From Ignavibacteriales bacterium (GTDB lineage: Bacteria; Bacteroidota; Ignavibacteria; Ignavibacteriales; Melioribacteraceae): a stretch of DNA of 64,000 nucleotides. The translations under genes were made by a program, and so were the position numbers. Shown here piece after piece: positions 27,716 through 39,051 of this stretch. The stretch lies in NCBI GenBank assembly GCA_020635285.1, contig JACKAB010000013.1:6899-70898 (forward strand), given 5' to 3'. Every line of letters starts with the position of its first letter. The stretch's first letter is position 1. Below the pieces are notes generated by a model. That model did not search any database. It saw only the letters and a list, made by a program, of their open reading frames with translations, and had not been told where the DNA came from.

Positions 27716-27866
27716 ACTTTCACCTATTGATTGATTATTATAAAGTTTTTATATTCTTTTTTAAGATAGATTTTACTAGTTGTTTAAAAACGAAAGAGAT
27801 GCTTTGTCATAATTTTTCCCTTTATCACTATACGCAAGAAAAAAGACGACAAGTGATAATTTAATT

Positions 27867-28445
27867 TTGAAAAAAATGAAAAATAAAACAGACGTAACGC
27901 AATTATTAATTCAAGTTTCGGATGGAAACAAAGAAGTTGTAAACTCTCTTTTTCCGGTTGTTTATAATGAATTGCAGAAAATAGCTCAAAATCAGCTGAA
28001 ACATGAAAGAAAAGGACACACTATAAATGCCACTTCGCTTGTGCACGAAGCGTATTTCAAATTGGTTGATCAGAAATATGTCACTTGGCAGAACAGAGCA
28101 CATTTTTTTGGAATTGCCAGCCAAGCAATGCGTAGAATTTTAATTAATTACGCAAACAGCAGGGCAGCGCAAAAAAGAGGAAGCGGAACTCCTGATATAA
28201 CTTTAGCAGAAAACCTTGGTGAAAGTTTTATTAAACCAGATGAGCTTATTGATTTAGACGAAGCACTAAATAGACTGGAAAAAATTAATGAACGCCAAAG
28301 TAAAATTATTGAGTATTGGTTTTTCGTTGGTTTAACCCATGAAGAAATTGCGGAAGTACTTAAAAAATCATTGCCAACAGTTCGCAGAGATTGGCGGTTA
28401 GCTAGAGCGTGGTTAACTCGCGAATTAAAAAATATGAAAAATTAG
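27867..28445 (+). CDS. ECF-type sigma factor (SigZ-like, kinase-associated group)
   Basis: The protein matches the ECF group that TIGR02999 describes: ELQKIAQNQLKHERKGHTIN, ATSLVHEAYFKLVD (region 2, core and -10 recognition), FFGIASQAMRRILINYAN, then region 4 with the helix-turn-helix GLTHEEIAEVLKKSLPTVRR and DWRLARAWL. The start at 27867 is TTG; an ATG at 27876 (MKNKTD) is an equally good alternative. The Ser/Thr kinase gene follows after 6 bp, an arrangement typical of this group, so kinase-dependent control of the sigma factor is likely. The frame is intact. The 151-bp upstream gap is shared with the divergent cytolysin-like gene. Confidence 0.88.
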   Translation: MKKMKNKTDVTQLLIQVSDGNKEVVNSLFPVVYNELQKIAQNQLKHERKGHTINATSLVHEAYFKLVDQKYVTWQNRAHFFGIASQAMRRILINYANSRAAQKRGSGTPDITLAENLGESFIKPDELIDLDEALNRLEKINERQSKIIEYWFFVGLTHEEIAEVLKKSLPTVRRDWRLARAWLTRELKNMKN

Positions 28446-28451
28446 GTTTGT

Positions 28452-31256
28452 ATGAATCAGCCTGATTGGGAAAAAGTTGAGAAATTATTTGAAGAAGCAA
28501 TTGAGCTTGATAAAGATAAACGAATCTCCTTCCTTAAAAATAAATGCGGCAATAATAAAAAACTATTTGACGAAGTAGTCTCACTCCTTGAAGCTGATGA
28601 AAATGTAAATCCCGTATTAGATAAAAAAGCCAGCGACATAATTAACATTGAAGAAAAAATAAATTTTATTGGACAGCAAATAGGTGTTTACAAAATTATA
28701 AAAGAAATTGCTACAGGCGGAATGGGCTCGGTTTTTTTAGCCGAAAGATGCGATGGAATTTTTGAACAAAAAGTTGCACTCAAAATTATTAAGCCTGGAT
28801 TGAGTACAATTCCAATAATTAGAAGATTTCAACACGAGCGGCAAATACTTGCAAATCTTCAACATCCAAATATTGCCCGGCTTTTTGATGGCGGCGTTAC
28901 AGAAGATAGGCGCCCATTTTTTACAATGGAATATGTTGATGGAATTCCCATAGATGAATATTGCGATAAGAATAAATTAACTATTAACGAACGGTTAAAT
29001 TTATTTATTAAAGTTTGTGAGGCGGTTCAATATGCTCATAATAACTTGGTAATTCACAGAGATCTAAAACCAAGCAACATACTTATTAAAAATGACGGAA
29101 CACTTAAACTTCTCGATTTTGGAATTTCGAAAGTATTAAGTGCAGAAAGCAACAACCAAGATTTACCAACAATTACGCAAGCCGAAATTAATCTAATGAC
29201 TCCGGAATATTCTTCTCCTGAGCAAATTAAAAATACACAAATCTCTGTATCGACGGATGTTTATTCACTGGGATTGATTTTATATAAATTGTTAAGCGGC
29301 AAACCTGCACATGAGTTTAAAACCAGATCTTTTCATGAGTATGAAAAAGTTGTTTGTGAGCAAAAGATTCCTACACCAAGTACTGTCTTAGTAAAAAGTA
29401 ATGAGCAGATAGAAGAAAGCGTGCTTTTTGATATAAGTCAGAATAGGAAGATTTCATTAAGCAAATTAAAAAAAGTGCTAAATGGTGATTTGGATAATAT
29501 TTGCATGATGGCATTGCGCAAAGAGCCTGAGAGAAGATATGCTTCCGCAGAAATGTTGGCTTACGATATTGAAAGATATCTGAATTCATTACCCATTCTT
29601 GCACGTAAAGAATCGTTTATTTATACTTCTAAAAAATTTATTGTTCGCCACAAAGCCGCTGTTATTACTGCTGCAGTACTGTTCTTTATTGTGAACGGAT
29701 TAATTTTATTTTACACAATTCAATTAAAGAATGAGCGAGACCGAGCAACATTTGAAGCAAAAAAATCGGAACAAGTTGCATCCTTTTTACAAGAGCTATT
29801 TTTGGTTTCTGATCCTGATGAATCTAAAGGAGAAACAATAACAGCAAGAGAATTATTAGATAGAGGAGCCAAGAATTTAAAAAGCAGTTTAGAGACCGAA
29901 CCAGAAATAAAAGCTAAATTGCAAAACACAATTGGTAAAGTTTATACGAATTTAGGTATGTATAACTCTGCAGAAGATATTTTTCAATCAATTAAAGAAA
30001 ACAGCAACTTAGAAAAACTTGATAAAGAAACTTATATAAGTACTCTAATAAATTTAGGATCTATTTACAGGCTGAGGGGAAAATTTAAACTTGCCGAAGA
30101 TATTTTAATGAACGCTAAAAGTAGATGCGAAAAATATCTTAAAAAAAACAATCCTCTTTTTGGTGATTGCTTCTTAAATCTTGGTGGATATTATTATGAG
30201 ATGGGGGTTTTTGATAAATCTTACAATTTTTATAAGAAAGCGGAGCAAGTATACAAATTTAATTTTGGCGAAGAAAATTCACAATTTGTAGATGCAATTT
30301 ATTCTCTTGCAATTCTTGAATTTGATGAAGGAAATTCAAAAAAAAGTGATTCGTTATATAGAAAAGCCTTAGAAATAAACTTAAAAATTAATGGTGAAAT
30401 TAATGCAACTACTGCGACTATTCAAAATGGTTTGGCAAGTGTTTTAAGACATACAGGAGAGTTTGAAGAATCAAAGACATTATATCAAAAAGTTCTCAAG
30501 ACAAGAATAAAGCTTTTTGGAAATAATCATCCAGATGTTGCTCATACATTAAATCACTTATCACGGCTTTATTATAACCAAGAAGAGTATGAAAAAGCCG
30601 AACCTCTAGCAAGACGCGCTTTGGAAATTAGGGAAAATCTTTATAATGAAAATCATCCTGAAGTAATGGCAAGCAGAAGCAGCTTGGCGGGAACATTAAT
30701 AGGATTAAAAAAATATTACGAAGCGGAAAAACTATACAGATTAGCCCATAAAGCTGCGGTAGAAACATTGGGAGAAAATCACCCATATACGCCGGCAATC
30801 TTAGGAAATATTGGGATTGCGCTTATGGAACAAAAAAAGTATAGTGAAGCCGAAAAGTACATTTCACAATCAATTGAAATAATAGAAAAATTCCAAATTT
30901 AAAAAGAAACATATAGAGTGGGCAGAGTCGTTGACTTAGCCAAATTATATAATAGAACAAATAGGTTTCACAAAGCAGAGAAACTACTTAGGAGAACAGT
31001 TCAAGATATTAAAAGTAGAAATATTGATGACGATTGGTTAATTGGTTTGGCAGAAAGTGAGCTGGGTTATAGTTTATATAAACAATCAAAAGATTTGGAA
31101 GCTGAGGGTTTGTTGATAAATGGCTACAATCTACTTAAAAAAAAAAAGCGAAAAGAGCTCTTTCACAAAAAAAAAAGCATTACAAAAATAATAGAGTTTT
31201 ATAAATATAAAAACAGAGAAGACAAAGTAGCAGAGTTTACAAACAATCTAAAATAG
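28452..31256 (+). CDS. Transmembrane Ser/Thr protein kinase with C-terminal TPR repeats, one in-frame stop
   Basis: A Hanks-type kinase domain fills residues ~78-390: glycine loop ATGGMGSVFLAER, lysine in KVALKII (K111), HRDLKPSNIL catalytic loop and LLDFGIS. A transmembrane helix follows (AAVITAAVLFFIVNGLILFY), then about ten TPR repeats (for example NHPDVAHTLNHLSRLYYNQE). A TAA at 30900-30902 ends the frame at residue 816, yet the same frame continues as TPR (YRVGRVVDLAKLYNRTNRFH) to 31256. A single T/A change at the T3A5 junction would read Leu, so the stop may be a sequence error. It is coupled to the ECF sigma gene. Confidence 0.88.
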
Positions 31257-31338
31257 CCTAAAAAAATCCACCCCAAAAAAAAATAATCAATCATATTTTT
31301 ATTGCAAGAAAGAACAATTGTAATTATATTGCATATAC

Positions 31339-31369
31339 GTAAACGTCTAGGTTAGTATAAAGTAAACGT
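31339..31369 (+). promoter_or_regulatory. Direct repeats upstream of the MerR-type gene
   Basis: GTAAACGT occurs at 31339-31346 and 31362-31369, 23 bp apart start to start, each followed by a similar tail (CTAGGTT and TAGGGT). They end 10 bp before the MerR start codon. The placement fits an autoregulatory operator. Confidence 0.4.
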
Positions 31370-31378
31370 TAGGGTACA

Positions 31379-32113
31379 ATGAGTAAAATATTTTTGAGAA
31401 AAGATTTTTAAAAAGAAGCTACAATAACAGAAAAAACTCTTCATGAATTTGAGACAAACAGTTTATTAAAACCGGCTGGCATAACCGAAGATAAAACTGC
31501 ATTTTATACGCAAGGTTCGGTTGAGCAAGTTGTTATGTTGAAATCTTTAATGAATTTGGGTTATGCTCTACCCGAAATTCAAAAAATAGTTAAGAAGGTT
31601 GGATTACCGAATAATTCCATCATTCAGCATGAAGAGAAAAAGATGGAGCAATTTATAACCATTAGTAGCCTTGCAGAGCAAGTTGGAGTTAGTCCAAGAA
31701 CTATTAAGCACTGGGAAGAAAAGGGAATAATTGAATCCGAATTAAGAAGCGCCGGTGGTTTTAGACTTTATTCTCAAATTTATGTTTACATGTGTAAGCT
31801 TATAAAAGATTTGCAGCTTTTTAATTATTCGTTAGAAGAAATAAAAACTATATCAGATTACTTTAGAGATTTTCTTTTAATTAGCAACAATATTAACCAT
31901 TACCCGCAAAACGAAACAGAAGAGCGTCTTGAAGCTATGAATAGTGCAATAATTCAGTTGTTTTCAAAAATGAATATGCTTAAAGAAGGAATTGCCAGAT
32001 GGGAAAGTTTGCTTAAGACAAAGCAAAAAGAAATTAAAGGAATTAAAACAAAGAATACAAAAAGTAAAAAAAGTAAAATCAAAAACCAAGGACGAGTAAT
32101 TGGATTACTTTGA
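31379..32113 (+). CDS. Tandem MerR-type regulator, one in-frame stop
   Basis: From ATG 31379 the frame reads MSKIFLRKDF, a TAA (31409-31411), then KEATITEKTLHEFETNSLLK without a shift. Replacing the T5A5 junction with T6A4 would read Leu. The first ~75 residues are a weak MerR-like winged helix (SVEQVVMLKSLMNLGYALPE). A second, typical one follows: ITISSLAEQVGVSPRTIKHW, then EEKGIIESELRSAGGFRLYS and IKDLQLFNYSLEEIK. The C-terminus is a lysine-rich tail (KTKNTKSKKSKIKNQGR). If the stop is real, translation could restart at MLKS (31535) or at MEQF, leaving mainly the second domain. The stop codon overlaps the hydrolase gene start. No cobalamin domain is present. Confidence 0.7.
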
Positions 32114-33266
32114 TCAAAACACATATTTAAGAAATATTTTTGATATTAGAACTTCACGAATTGAACTTAAAGAATTTAATTCTGTTATATGCAATGAGAA
32201 ATTTTATTCTAGAACTAATGAAGAAAACAAAATTGATTTTTCAAATGGTTATAATGAATCAGCTTTAGAAAAGAAATATTCTCTAAAGAAGATGATTTAC
32301 AAGTTGAAGAGAATAATAATTTCAATTATATCGTTGTTAAAAGTGATTCAGATAAGCGAGCAAAAGACGTAATATTTTTATTTCATGGTCTCAATGAAAG
32401 GCTATGGGATAAATACCTTCCATGGGCTTTAAAACTTCATAAATCAACCGGCAAAGCTATCATCCTTTTTCCAATTGCTTTTCATATGAACCGAGCACCA
32501 GGCAATTGGAGCAATCCAAGGTTGATGAAAAAAATGTCGGAGTATAGAATTAGTAAATTTAACGGAATTGAAAATTCTACATTTGCCAACGCAGCTTTAA
32601 GTTCAAGACTTCACAGTAAACCCTCAAGGTTTTTCACCTCAGGATTTCAAACTTTTTCAGATGTAACAGATCTTGTTACTGAAATTAGAGCAGGCAATAA
32701 TAAATATATATATGATGATGCATCAATCAATTTTTTCGGATATTCAATAGGTGCATTGCTTGCTGAGGTTTTACTAATGGCTAATCCGAGAAATTATTTT
32801 GATAAATCAAAACTGTTTATATTCTGCGGCGGACCAACTTTTGATATAATGTTTCCGGTAGCTAAAGCAATTTTTGGATAGCGAGGCATACAAATCAATG
32901 CACAAGTTTTTCAAACTCTTTGATGATTATCTTAACAAAGGAAAAATAAACAGATCGTTATTGCCGGAGATAAAATATTTTAAAAGTTTGTTATCTCAAT
33001 ACGGATTAAGAAATATTAGAGAAGAGCGGCTGCTGGAATTGAAAGATAAAATATTTGCAATATCATTAATTAAAGATAAAGTTGTTCCGCCGGAATCTGT
33101 AATTAACACTCTAAATGGAGCTCAGAAAAAAATTCCAATAAGAACTATGATAACAGATTTTCCCTATAGCTATTCACACGAAACGCCGTTCCCGGTTGAT
33201 AAAAACCAAAGAGAAATAGTCAATGTAAATTTTGAAAATATTTTTGGATTGGCATCTTCTTTTTAG
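32100..33266 (+). CDS. Alpha/beta-hydrolase-like protein, at least two frameshifts
   Basis: Joined across shifts near 32265 and 32875, the protein is about 388 residues. The middle has the alpha/beta-hydrolase marks: VIFLFHGLNERLWDKYLPWA (oxyanion strand and HG) and INFFGYSIGALLAEVLLMAN, the nucleophile elbow G-Y-S-I-G. FPYSYSHETPFPVD near the end supplies a candidate catalytic His. There is no signal peptide, so it is probably cytosolic. It overlaps the end of the MerR-type gene by 14 bp and is likely controlled by it. It resembles a hydrolase group of unknown function; the substrate cannot be named. Confidence 0.6.
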
Positions 33267-33299
33267 TCTAAATTATTTAGTCATCTTAAAATTCATAAA

Positions 33300-34069
33300 T
33301 TAAAATTTAATTTCAATTCCAACCGGACAGTGATCGGAGCCCATAACATCTGGCATTGTAAAGGCATTGACAATATTTTTTTAAGATTTTCACTGATAAA
33401 AAAGTAATCAATTCTCCACCCAACGTTTCTGTCTCTTGCTCTTGAAATTTGATCCCACCAAGTATAAACTTCCGGTTTATCATTAAACATTCTAAGCGTA
33501 TCAATAAATCCTTCTGCAAAAACCTATCCATCCATTCACGTTCTTCGGGTAAAAATCCGGAAACTTTGGAGTTTTCTTTTGGCCGTTCTAAATCAATTTC
33601 TTTGTGAGCTGTATTTACATCTCCGCAAACAATTATTTTTTACCTTTCTTTAAAAGGTCAACAGAATATTTTTGAAAGGCTTCATAAAAATCCATTTTAT
33701 ATTTTAATCTTTCGGCCCTTGCTTTTCCATTTGGATAGTAAATATTGAACAAAATAAATTTTTAAATTCTGCAATTACAAATCGTCCTTCTTTGTCAAAT
33801 TCTTCAATTCCAATCCCATGCTTTACATCTATTGGTTTTTCCTTTGTATAAATTACAGTTCCGCTATAACCTTTTTTATATGCTTGGGAAAAATAAGAAT
33901 GATAACTATCTACTTTAGTTAATGATTCATCAAGCTGTTCTTCCCAAGCCTTTGTTTCTTGAAGACAAAGTATATCTGGGTTTTCACTTTTAAACCAATC
34001 ATGAAATCCTTTCTTTGCAACTGCACGAATTCCATTTACGTTCCATGATAATAATTTAAGAGTTTTCAT
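33300..34069 (-). CDS. xth: Exodeoxyribonuclease III, at least four frameshifts
   Basis: Exonuclease III cuts DNA at abasic sites during base-excision repair. The pieces align to the whole protein: LKLLSWNVNGIRAVAKKGF, ILCLQETKAWEEQL (catalytic Glu), IIVCGDVNTAHKEIDLERPK (Asp/Asn pair), SGFLPEEREWMDRF, WWDQISRARDRNVGWRIDYF and MGSDHCPVGIEIKF (catalytic Asp-His). Shifts are needed near 33747, in the A run near 33640, near 33515 and in the A run near 33380. Each restores the next conserved block at once, and nothing else is lost. Total ~256 residues, the normal size. The density of one-base errors in such a conserved gene points to consensus errors. Confidence 0.88.
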
Positions 34070-34337
34070 AAGCTACCTTTCGTTCTAACTTTATATGATT
34101 TGGATTTTAAGATACAAAAATAAGATAAAATATTTTATTCATTCTTGGAGTGAAAGTCTTACAATAGCGTAAATACTAAGCTAATAATTTTTGATTATTA
34201 TTTATTACCAAGTTAACAAGATCTGACTCTTTGAAGAAATAATTTACTACAACAATTGAGTATTTGCTTTGGATTAGTTCTGATTGTAAACAATATATTG
34301 AAGAATCAAATTATCAACCATGCCAACTAGTTGAGAA

Positions 34338-35831
34338 CTAAGTAGAATTATTTTTGAATGCCGGATAAATTTTCTTGTATGATAAAAATTGCTTTAAGTA
34401 AAATTTATGATTTTGCAAATTGGGTTTAATGATATTTTTAATGGAGGTCATTTTTTCTGAAGCTTGAGAAAACGAAGAATACCAGCCAAATCCTACAGCA
34501 GCTGCTATTCCGGCTCCAAGTCCAGAAGCTTCTGGATTTTCTAAAATGCAAATATTTTTCCCTGTAATATCCGCGATAATTTGACACCAAAATTACTCTT
34601 AGCTCCACCGCCAATAGCAACAAGTTCTTTTACTTTTTCGTTTATAGATTTTTCAACTAAATTAATTGCAAACAATTGTTCGAACGCAATTCCTTCCAAA
34701 ATAGCTCTGTACATATGTCCTTTAGTATGAGAAGAGGAAAGACCAATAAAAACAGCTCGGGCATTTATATCCCAATATGGATTCATCGCTCCATTAAGAT
34801 AAGGAAGAAAAAAAATAAATTGTCACTTCCGGTTTTAATTAGCTTTGCTTCTTTCTCTAACTGAGAATAAATATTTGGTTGTTTTAATGGATCAATATCT
34901 AAAATATTTTTAATAAACCAATCAATTGCAAAAGTTCCGGCCCTTAAACTGCACTCATAATAATAACCTGAATCTGCACAGGCGCTCATTGTGCGAAAAG
35001 ATTTGCTGGTCATATATTTTGAACCGTAAACACCTGCAACGGCAGCTGTGCCTAAATTAAGATAAGCCCGCTTTGTTAAAAGTGCATTAGCTCCCAAACC
35101 AGCAGCTTGTCCATCGCCACCGCCAGCAATAACCATCGTATCAATACTCAACCCGGTTAATTTTGAAGTATCTTTAGAAATTTTTCCCAATACAGTTCCA
35201 GAAGGATAAACCTGAGGAAGTTGATTTTCAGTTAAATCTAAACCATCTAAAATCAACTTTGACCAAGTTTTATTTTTCATATCAAACAATCCAAGAGGAT
35301 CGGCACTTGCCCAGCTAGTTTTAAACTGATTTGTAAGTTTCCAAACAAGCCAACTTTGTACATCACAAATCATAGCAATTTTATTGAAATTATTTTTTTA
35401 TATTTTTTCATCCAAGCTAAACGATAAACACATGGCGCAAAATCAACGGGCTTTCCTGTTATTTTGTGAATTTTATTTTTCCAATCTTTTTGAAAAAGAG
35501 TCTACTTCGCTTTTGCATCTTTCGTCTAACCAAATGATTGCTGGACGCAGAGATTTATAATCTTTGTCTAGCGGAACAAAGGTTTTCTCTGGTTTGAAAT
35601 CGATATTGCTTTAATTCTATTTGCTTTTACTTGGCGGGTTATATTTTTTAAAACTTTTTGTGCTGATTTCCACCAGTCCTCAGAGTTTTGCTCATAATAA
35701 TTTGGCTGAGGTGAAGAAAGTGAAATTGGTTCGCTGGCTTTTGCAATTATTTTTCCTTTACTATTAAATGCAAAAGCTTTCGTTCCTGTTGTGCTGGAAT
35801 CAAGTCCAATTACTAAACTATCGTTCATCAT
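34338..35831 (-). CDS. FGGY-family carbohydrate kinase (xylulokinase-like), several frameshifts
   Basis: FGGY kinases phosphorylate sugars or polyols. The ATP-binding start SLVIGLDSSTTGTKAFAFNS, then WLDERCKSEVDSF, DPLGLFDMKNKTWS, VIAGGGDGQAAGLGANALL (substrate and phosphate region) and VAIGGGAKSNFGVKLSRILQ (adenosine motif) appear in order over ~495 residues. Shifts are needed near 35570, 35480, 34800 and 34560. The C-terminus ends KKIYPAFKNNST at 34338. It starts 2 bp after the polyol dehydrogenase stop, so the pair probably converts a sugar alcohol to a ketose and then phosphorylates it. Xylulose is the likeliest substrate but is not proven. Confidence 0.82.
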
Positions 35832-35833
35832 AC

Positions 35834-36870
35834 TTAATCAATTGAGATCATTGCTTTTATAACACCATCTCTATAATTTGAAACTAATTCAAAAGCTTCA
35901 TTAGTATTTTCCATATTAAAATGATGAGTGACCATTTTATCCATATTTATCTTACCACTTTCTAAGAAATCAATAGCTTTTTGGGTGCTGTTTGCCTGGC
36001 GACGAATATTTAAAATTGTAATTTCTTTTCTTCTTAATTCATGAATTGGAAAAGCAATATCATCAACTTCCGGAATTCCAATAATCACAAAAAGTCCGCC
36101 GGGTTTAAGTAATTCTATTGCATGCTGATAAGCTTCTAAATCTCCACTGCACTCATAAACTATATCCATTTCTAATGGCTCAATTTTTTTATTTCTTCAA
36201 CAACGTTGGTCTTGTTTGGGTTTCCACAATACTTTGGATTTAATTGTTTTGAGAACTCCAATCGATCATCAATTTTATCGGTGATATAAATATCTCCAAC
36301 TTCTTTTGTTCTGAGTACATGAAATACTGACATTCCTATTGGTCCGGCACCAAGTATTGCAATGTTATCTTTAGATCTTGGCTTTGATTGATCTACTGAA
36401 TAAACAGCAATTGCCAAAGGTTCTGAAAGTACTGCCTTCTCAAAAGTAGTATTGTTGCTGATAGGAAAACAATTGTCTTCTTTTAATACCACATAATTAC
36501 ATAGTGCACCTTCTTTCTGTTTTGGCGCACCCATAAAGACAAGTTTTCTGCAGGTATGTTCTCTGCCAGATAAACATTGATCGCACTTGCCGCAAGATAT
36601 GGCCGGATCAATTGCGATACGCTGACCTGGTTTAACTTCTGTAACTTTTGTTCCAACTTCTTCAACAATTCCGGCTGCTTCATGTCCCGTAATGAAAGGA
36701 TACCTCACTATTTGTGAACCAATTCTTCCGGTTGAGTAATAATGAATATCAGATCCGCAAACCCCAACCATTTTGATTTTAATTAAAACATCATTAGGGT
36801 GAATTATTTTTGGTTCTGGAATTTCTTCCATTTCGAACTGTTTGATTCCTTTGAGTTGTACTGCTTTCAT
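35834..36870 (-). CDS. Zinc-dependent polyol (sorbitol/xylitol-type) dehydrogenase, one frameshift
   Basis: A medium-chain dehydrogenase that oxidises a sugar alcohol with NAD. It shows the catalytic zinc ligands in GVCGSDIHYYSTGRIG and ITGHEAAGIVEEVG, the structural-zinc cysteines in CGKCDQCLSGREHTC, and the nucleotide loop ILGAGPIGMSV. The frame breaks near 36188 (A run in KKLSH/KKIEPLEMD), after which DIVYECSGDLEAYQHAIELL completes the Rossmann fold. Total ~345 residues, as expected. The GHE and HYYSTGRIG motifs favour the sorbitol/L-iditol group. It is followed directly by the FGGY kinase. No dedicated sugar transporter is adjacent. Confidence 0.85.
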
Positions 36871-37044
36871 TTTGATATCATGTAAGTTAATGGGAAATTA
36901 TTTTATTATAAATTAAATATTAACGCTAAAAATAAGCATAATTATACAGGAAAGAAAAGCATGAAACCCATCTATAGTTAATAAAATCCAAAGGCAAAAA
37001 GCGGATTTACAGAGAAACCCGGAAGTGTTTTACTTACCCTCGGT

Positions 37045-38474
37045 CTAAAATTTCATGTATTTAGTAAAAAGCAATATAGTTGCAACAAGAAATATTGCCA
37101 TTGTTAAGTAAAAATCTATAATTAATGAAATACCGTTTATCGGAGTAATTTCCAACTTTTCAGATGTCTCATATAGTATTTTATTTTATGTGTTTTCTTT
37201 GGATCATTAAAAATTTTCTTCTTCTTTACATATCTATAAATAAACTCAATTATGAATACTAGAAGGAAAACAATACCGGTTCCGTATAAAGCACTAGGCT
37301 GACTTTGGTACTGATAAATTATCAAAGCAATAAAAACCCCAACTAAGACAGTTATATTAAAAACAAGAAAGCTTTTATTTCCCCGTACTTATCAGTCATT
37401 CTAAAGTGTGAGATTAAAACAAAAATATAGATAACAGTATAAATTGTACTAGTAATTGAAGCAATAGCATCAATGTTAAAAAGTAAAACAAAGATCATGC
37501 TTAATATAGCCGTGATGTAAAGTCCCTCAGTTGATTTGAACCATATACTTTTCTTTCAAAAATTTTTGGCAGTTCACCATCTTTTGCTAATGAATATGCA
37601 ATATTTGCCCCACCGTATAAAGTTGCATTCAGGGCAGATGAAATTGAAAATAAAGCACCAATTGAAATAAGTATGAACCCAAAATTTCCAAGAAAAGGTT
37701 TGGCTGCAACAGCAAGCGCATTCTCTTTGCATCAATAAGTTCATTTATAGAAAGATTACCAATGGCAACCAAAGAAACAGCTACATAAACAATCATAACA
37801 ATACCAATGCTTATGTAGATTGCTTTTGGAACATTCTTCTTTGGGTTTTCTATGTTTTCCGAAGCATTTGTGATTAGCCTGAAACCCATATAGGATAAAA
37901 AGAAAACAACAGCTGCTGATAAAATTCCATTTACACCAGTGCTACTAAAAGAAGGGACAATAAAATTCGGATTTATTTGTGAAATTCCAAGAAGAATAAA
38001 AATTCCAAGTATTGAAAGCTTAATTATAACAATATAAAATTCGAGGTCACCAACCGCTTTGCTTCCGAAAGTATTTATTGCAGTAAATAAAGAAATTAAA
38101 AGAACTTCTACTATACCTAAAGCCAAAGGAGTAACTTGTAACCCAATTAACGGAAGTAGATAACCGGAAAATCCTTTTGCAAATAACGAAATGGAAACAA
38201 CATAACTTAGCCACATTAAAATTGACAACATTCCAGTAATTAAATTATCTCCTATTCCTTGCAATATAAATTCAATGGGACCCGCATTAGAAATTATTTT
38301 TGCTCCCAATTTTGAGTAGGAATAAGCAACAAGCAAAGCAAATAGACCAGACAGAATAAAAAGCCTCAGGTAAATTATTTCCGGCAATTTTTTTGCCCCA
38401 ATTCCAAAAATTGAAAATATACTTGCGCCAATCATGGTTCCCACAGCCATTGAAATGGCATCTAACAAACTCAT
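37045..38474 (-). CDS. APC-superfamily amino-acid permease, several frameshifts
   Basis: A ~476-residue inner-membrane carrier with about 12 hydrophobic helices. MAVGTMIGASIFSIFGIGAK near the start is the APC signature loop in TM1, where the substrate backbone binds. TM6 (GILSAAVVFFLSYMGFRLIT) and its loop ENIENPKKNVPKAIYISI are also typical. Shifts occur near 37730, 37545, 37380 and 37190. The last shift adds a final helix (FYLTMAIFLVATILLFTKYM) and a stop at 37045, beyond where the unshifted frame would end. It follows the HEAT-repeat and P-type ATPase genes on the same strand, suggesting an operon. Substrate unknown. Confidence 0.8.
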
Positions 38475-38522
38475 TTTTTATTGTTATCTTTTTTCAAGAA
38501 ATATTCTGCCCTATGATAAATT

Positions 38523-39051
38523 TTATTTATTCTCTTCTTCCAGATTACTTAGAATTTGGAATGCTAACAACTTGATAGCTTCATCAGATTCAGATTTTTT
38601 AATATTTGATAAAAAATTATCAATTGGAAAATCTTTTGGTAGACTATTGTTTTTATTCAAATCATGAAATACATGATGAGCCCCTGCTAAAAATAAAAAT
38701 AGAATCAGTTTTTCTTTGTTAATGTTTTTAAAAGAGGATTTATTGATTCACTTCCAATTTTTATAAGTCCTTCAGCAGCAATCCAACGAATGTCACTTTC
38801 ATCATCCTCTAATGCTTCTATAAATAAAGGAACAGAAACTGGATCAGCAATTTCCTCCATAGTTTTTAAGGCTTCCCATCGGTAAAGGTGTTTTGGGTGA
38901 TGAATATGTTCCATAAGAAAATCAATAACCACTGGACCTTTTTTCACCAAGCTTTTTCTTGCACTTTTCTCTCTACTCCACTTTCGCTTACCAGGTTTTC
39001 CAGCAAGTTCTTTATTTCCAAATCTTTTGAGTTATTTATTTTCATATCCAT
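38523..39051 (-). CDS. HEAT-repeat protein overlapping the P-type ATPase gene, two frameshifts
   Basis: From ATG 39049-39051 behind a GGAG ribosome site, the protein reads MDMKINNSKDLEIKNLLENL, then, after an A-run shift, ARKSLVKKGPVVIDFLMEHI, two clear HEAT repeats (YRWEALKTMEEIADPVSVPL and DESDIRWIAAEGLIKIG), and, after a second A-run shift near 38725, KEKLILFLFLAGAHHVFHDL to LLAFQILSNLEEENK. Total ~175 residues, soluble. The start lies inside the last codons of the ATPase gene, so the two are translationally coupled. HEAT repeats bind other proteins; regulation or assembly of the ATPase is a reasonable guess only. Confidence 0.65.

Noticed and set aside
31344..31348. CGTCT upstream of the MerR-type gene as a sixth ECF motif
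   Set aside because: No CAAG element lies 16-18 bp upstream; the nearest is about 36 bp away.
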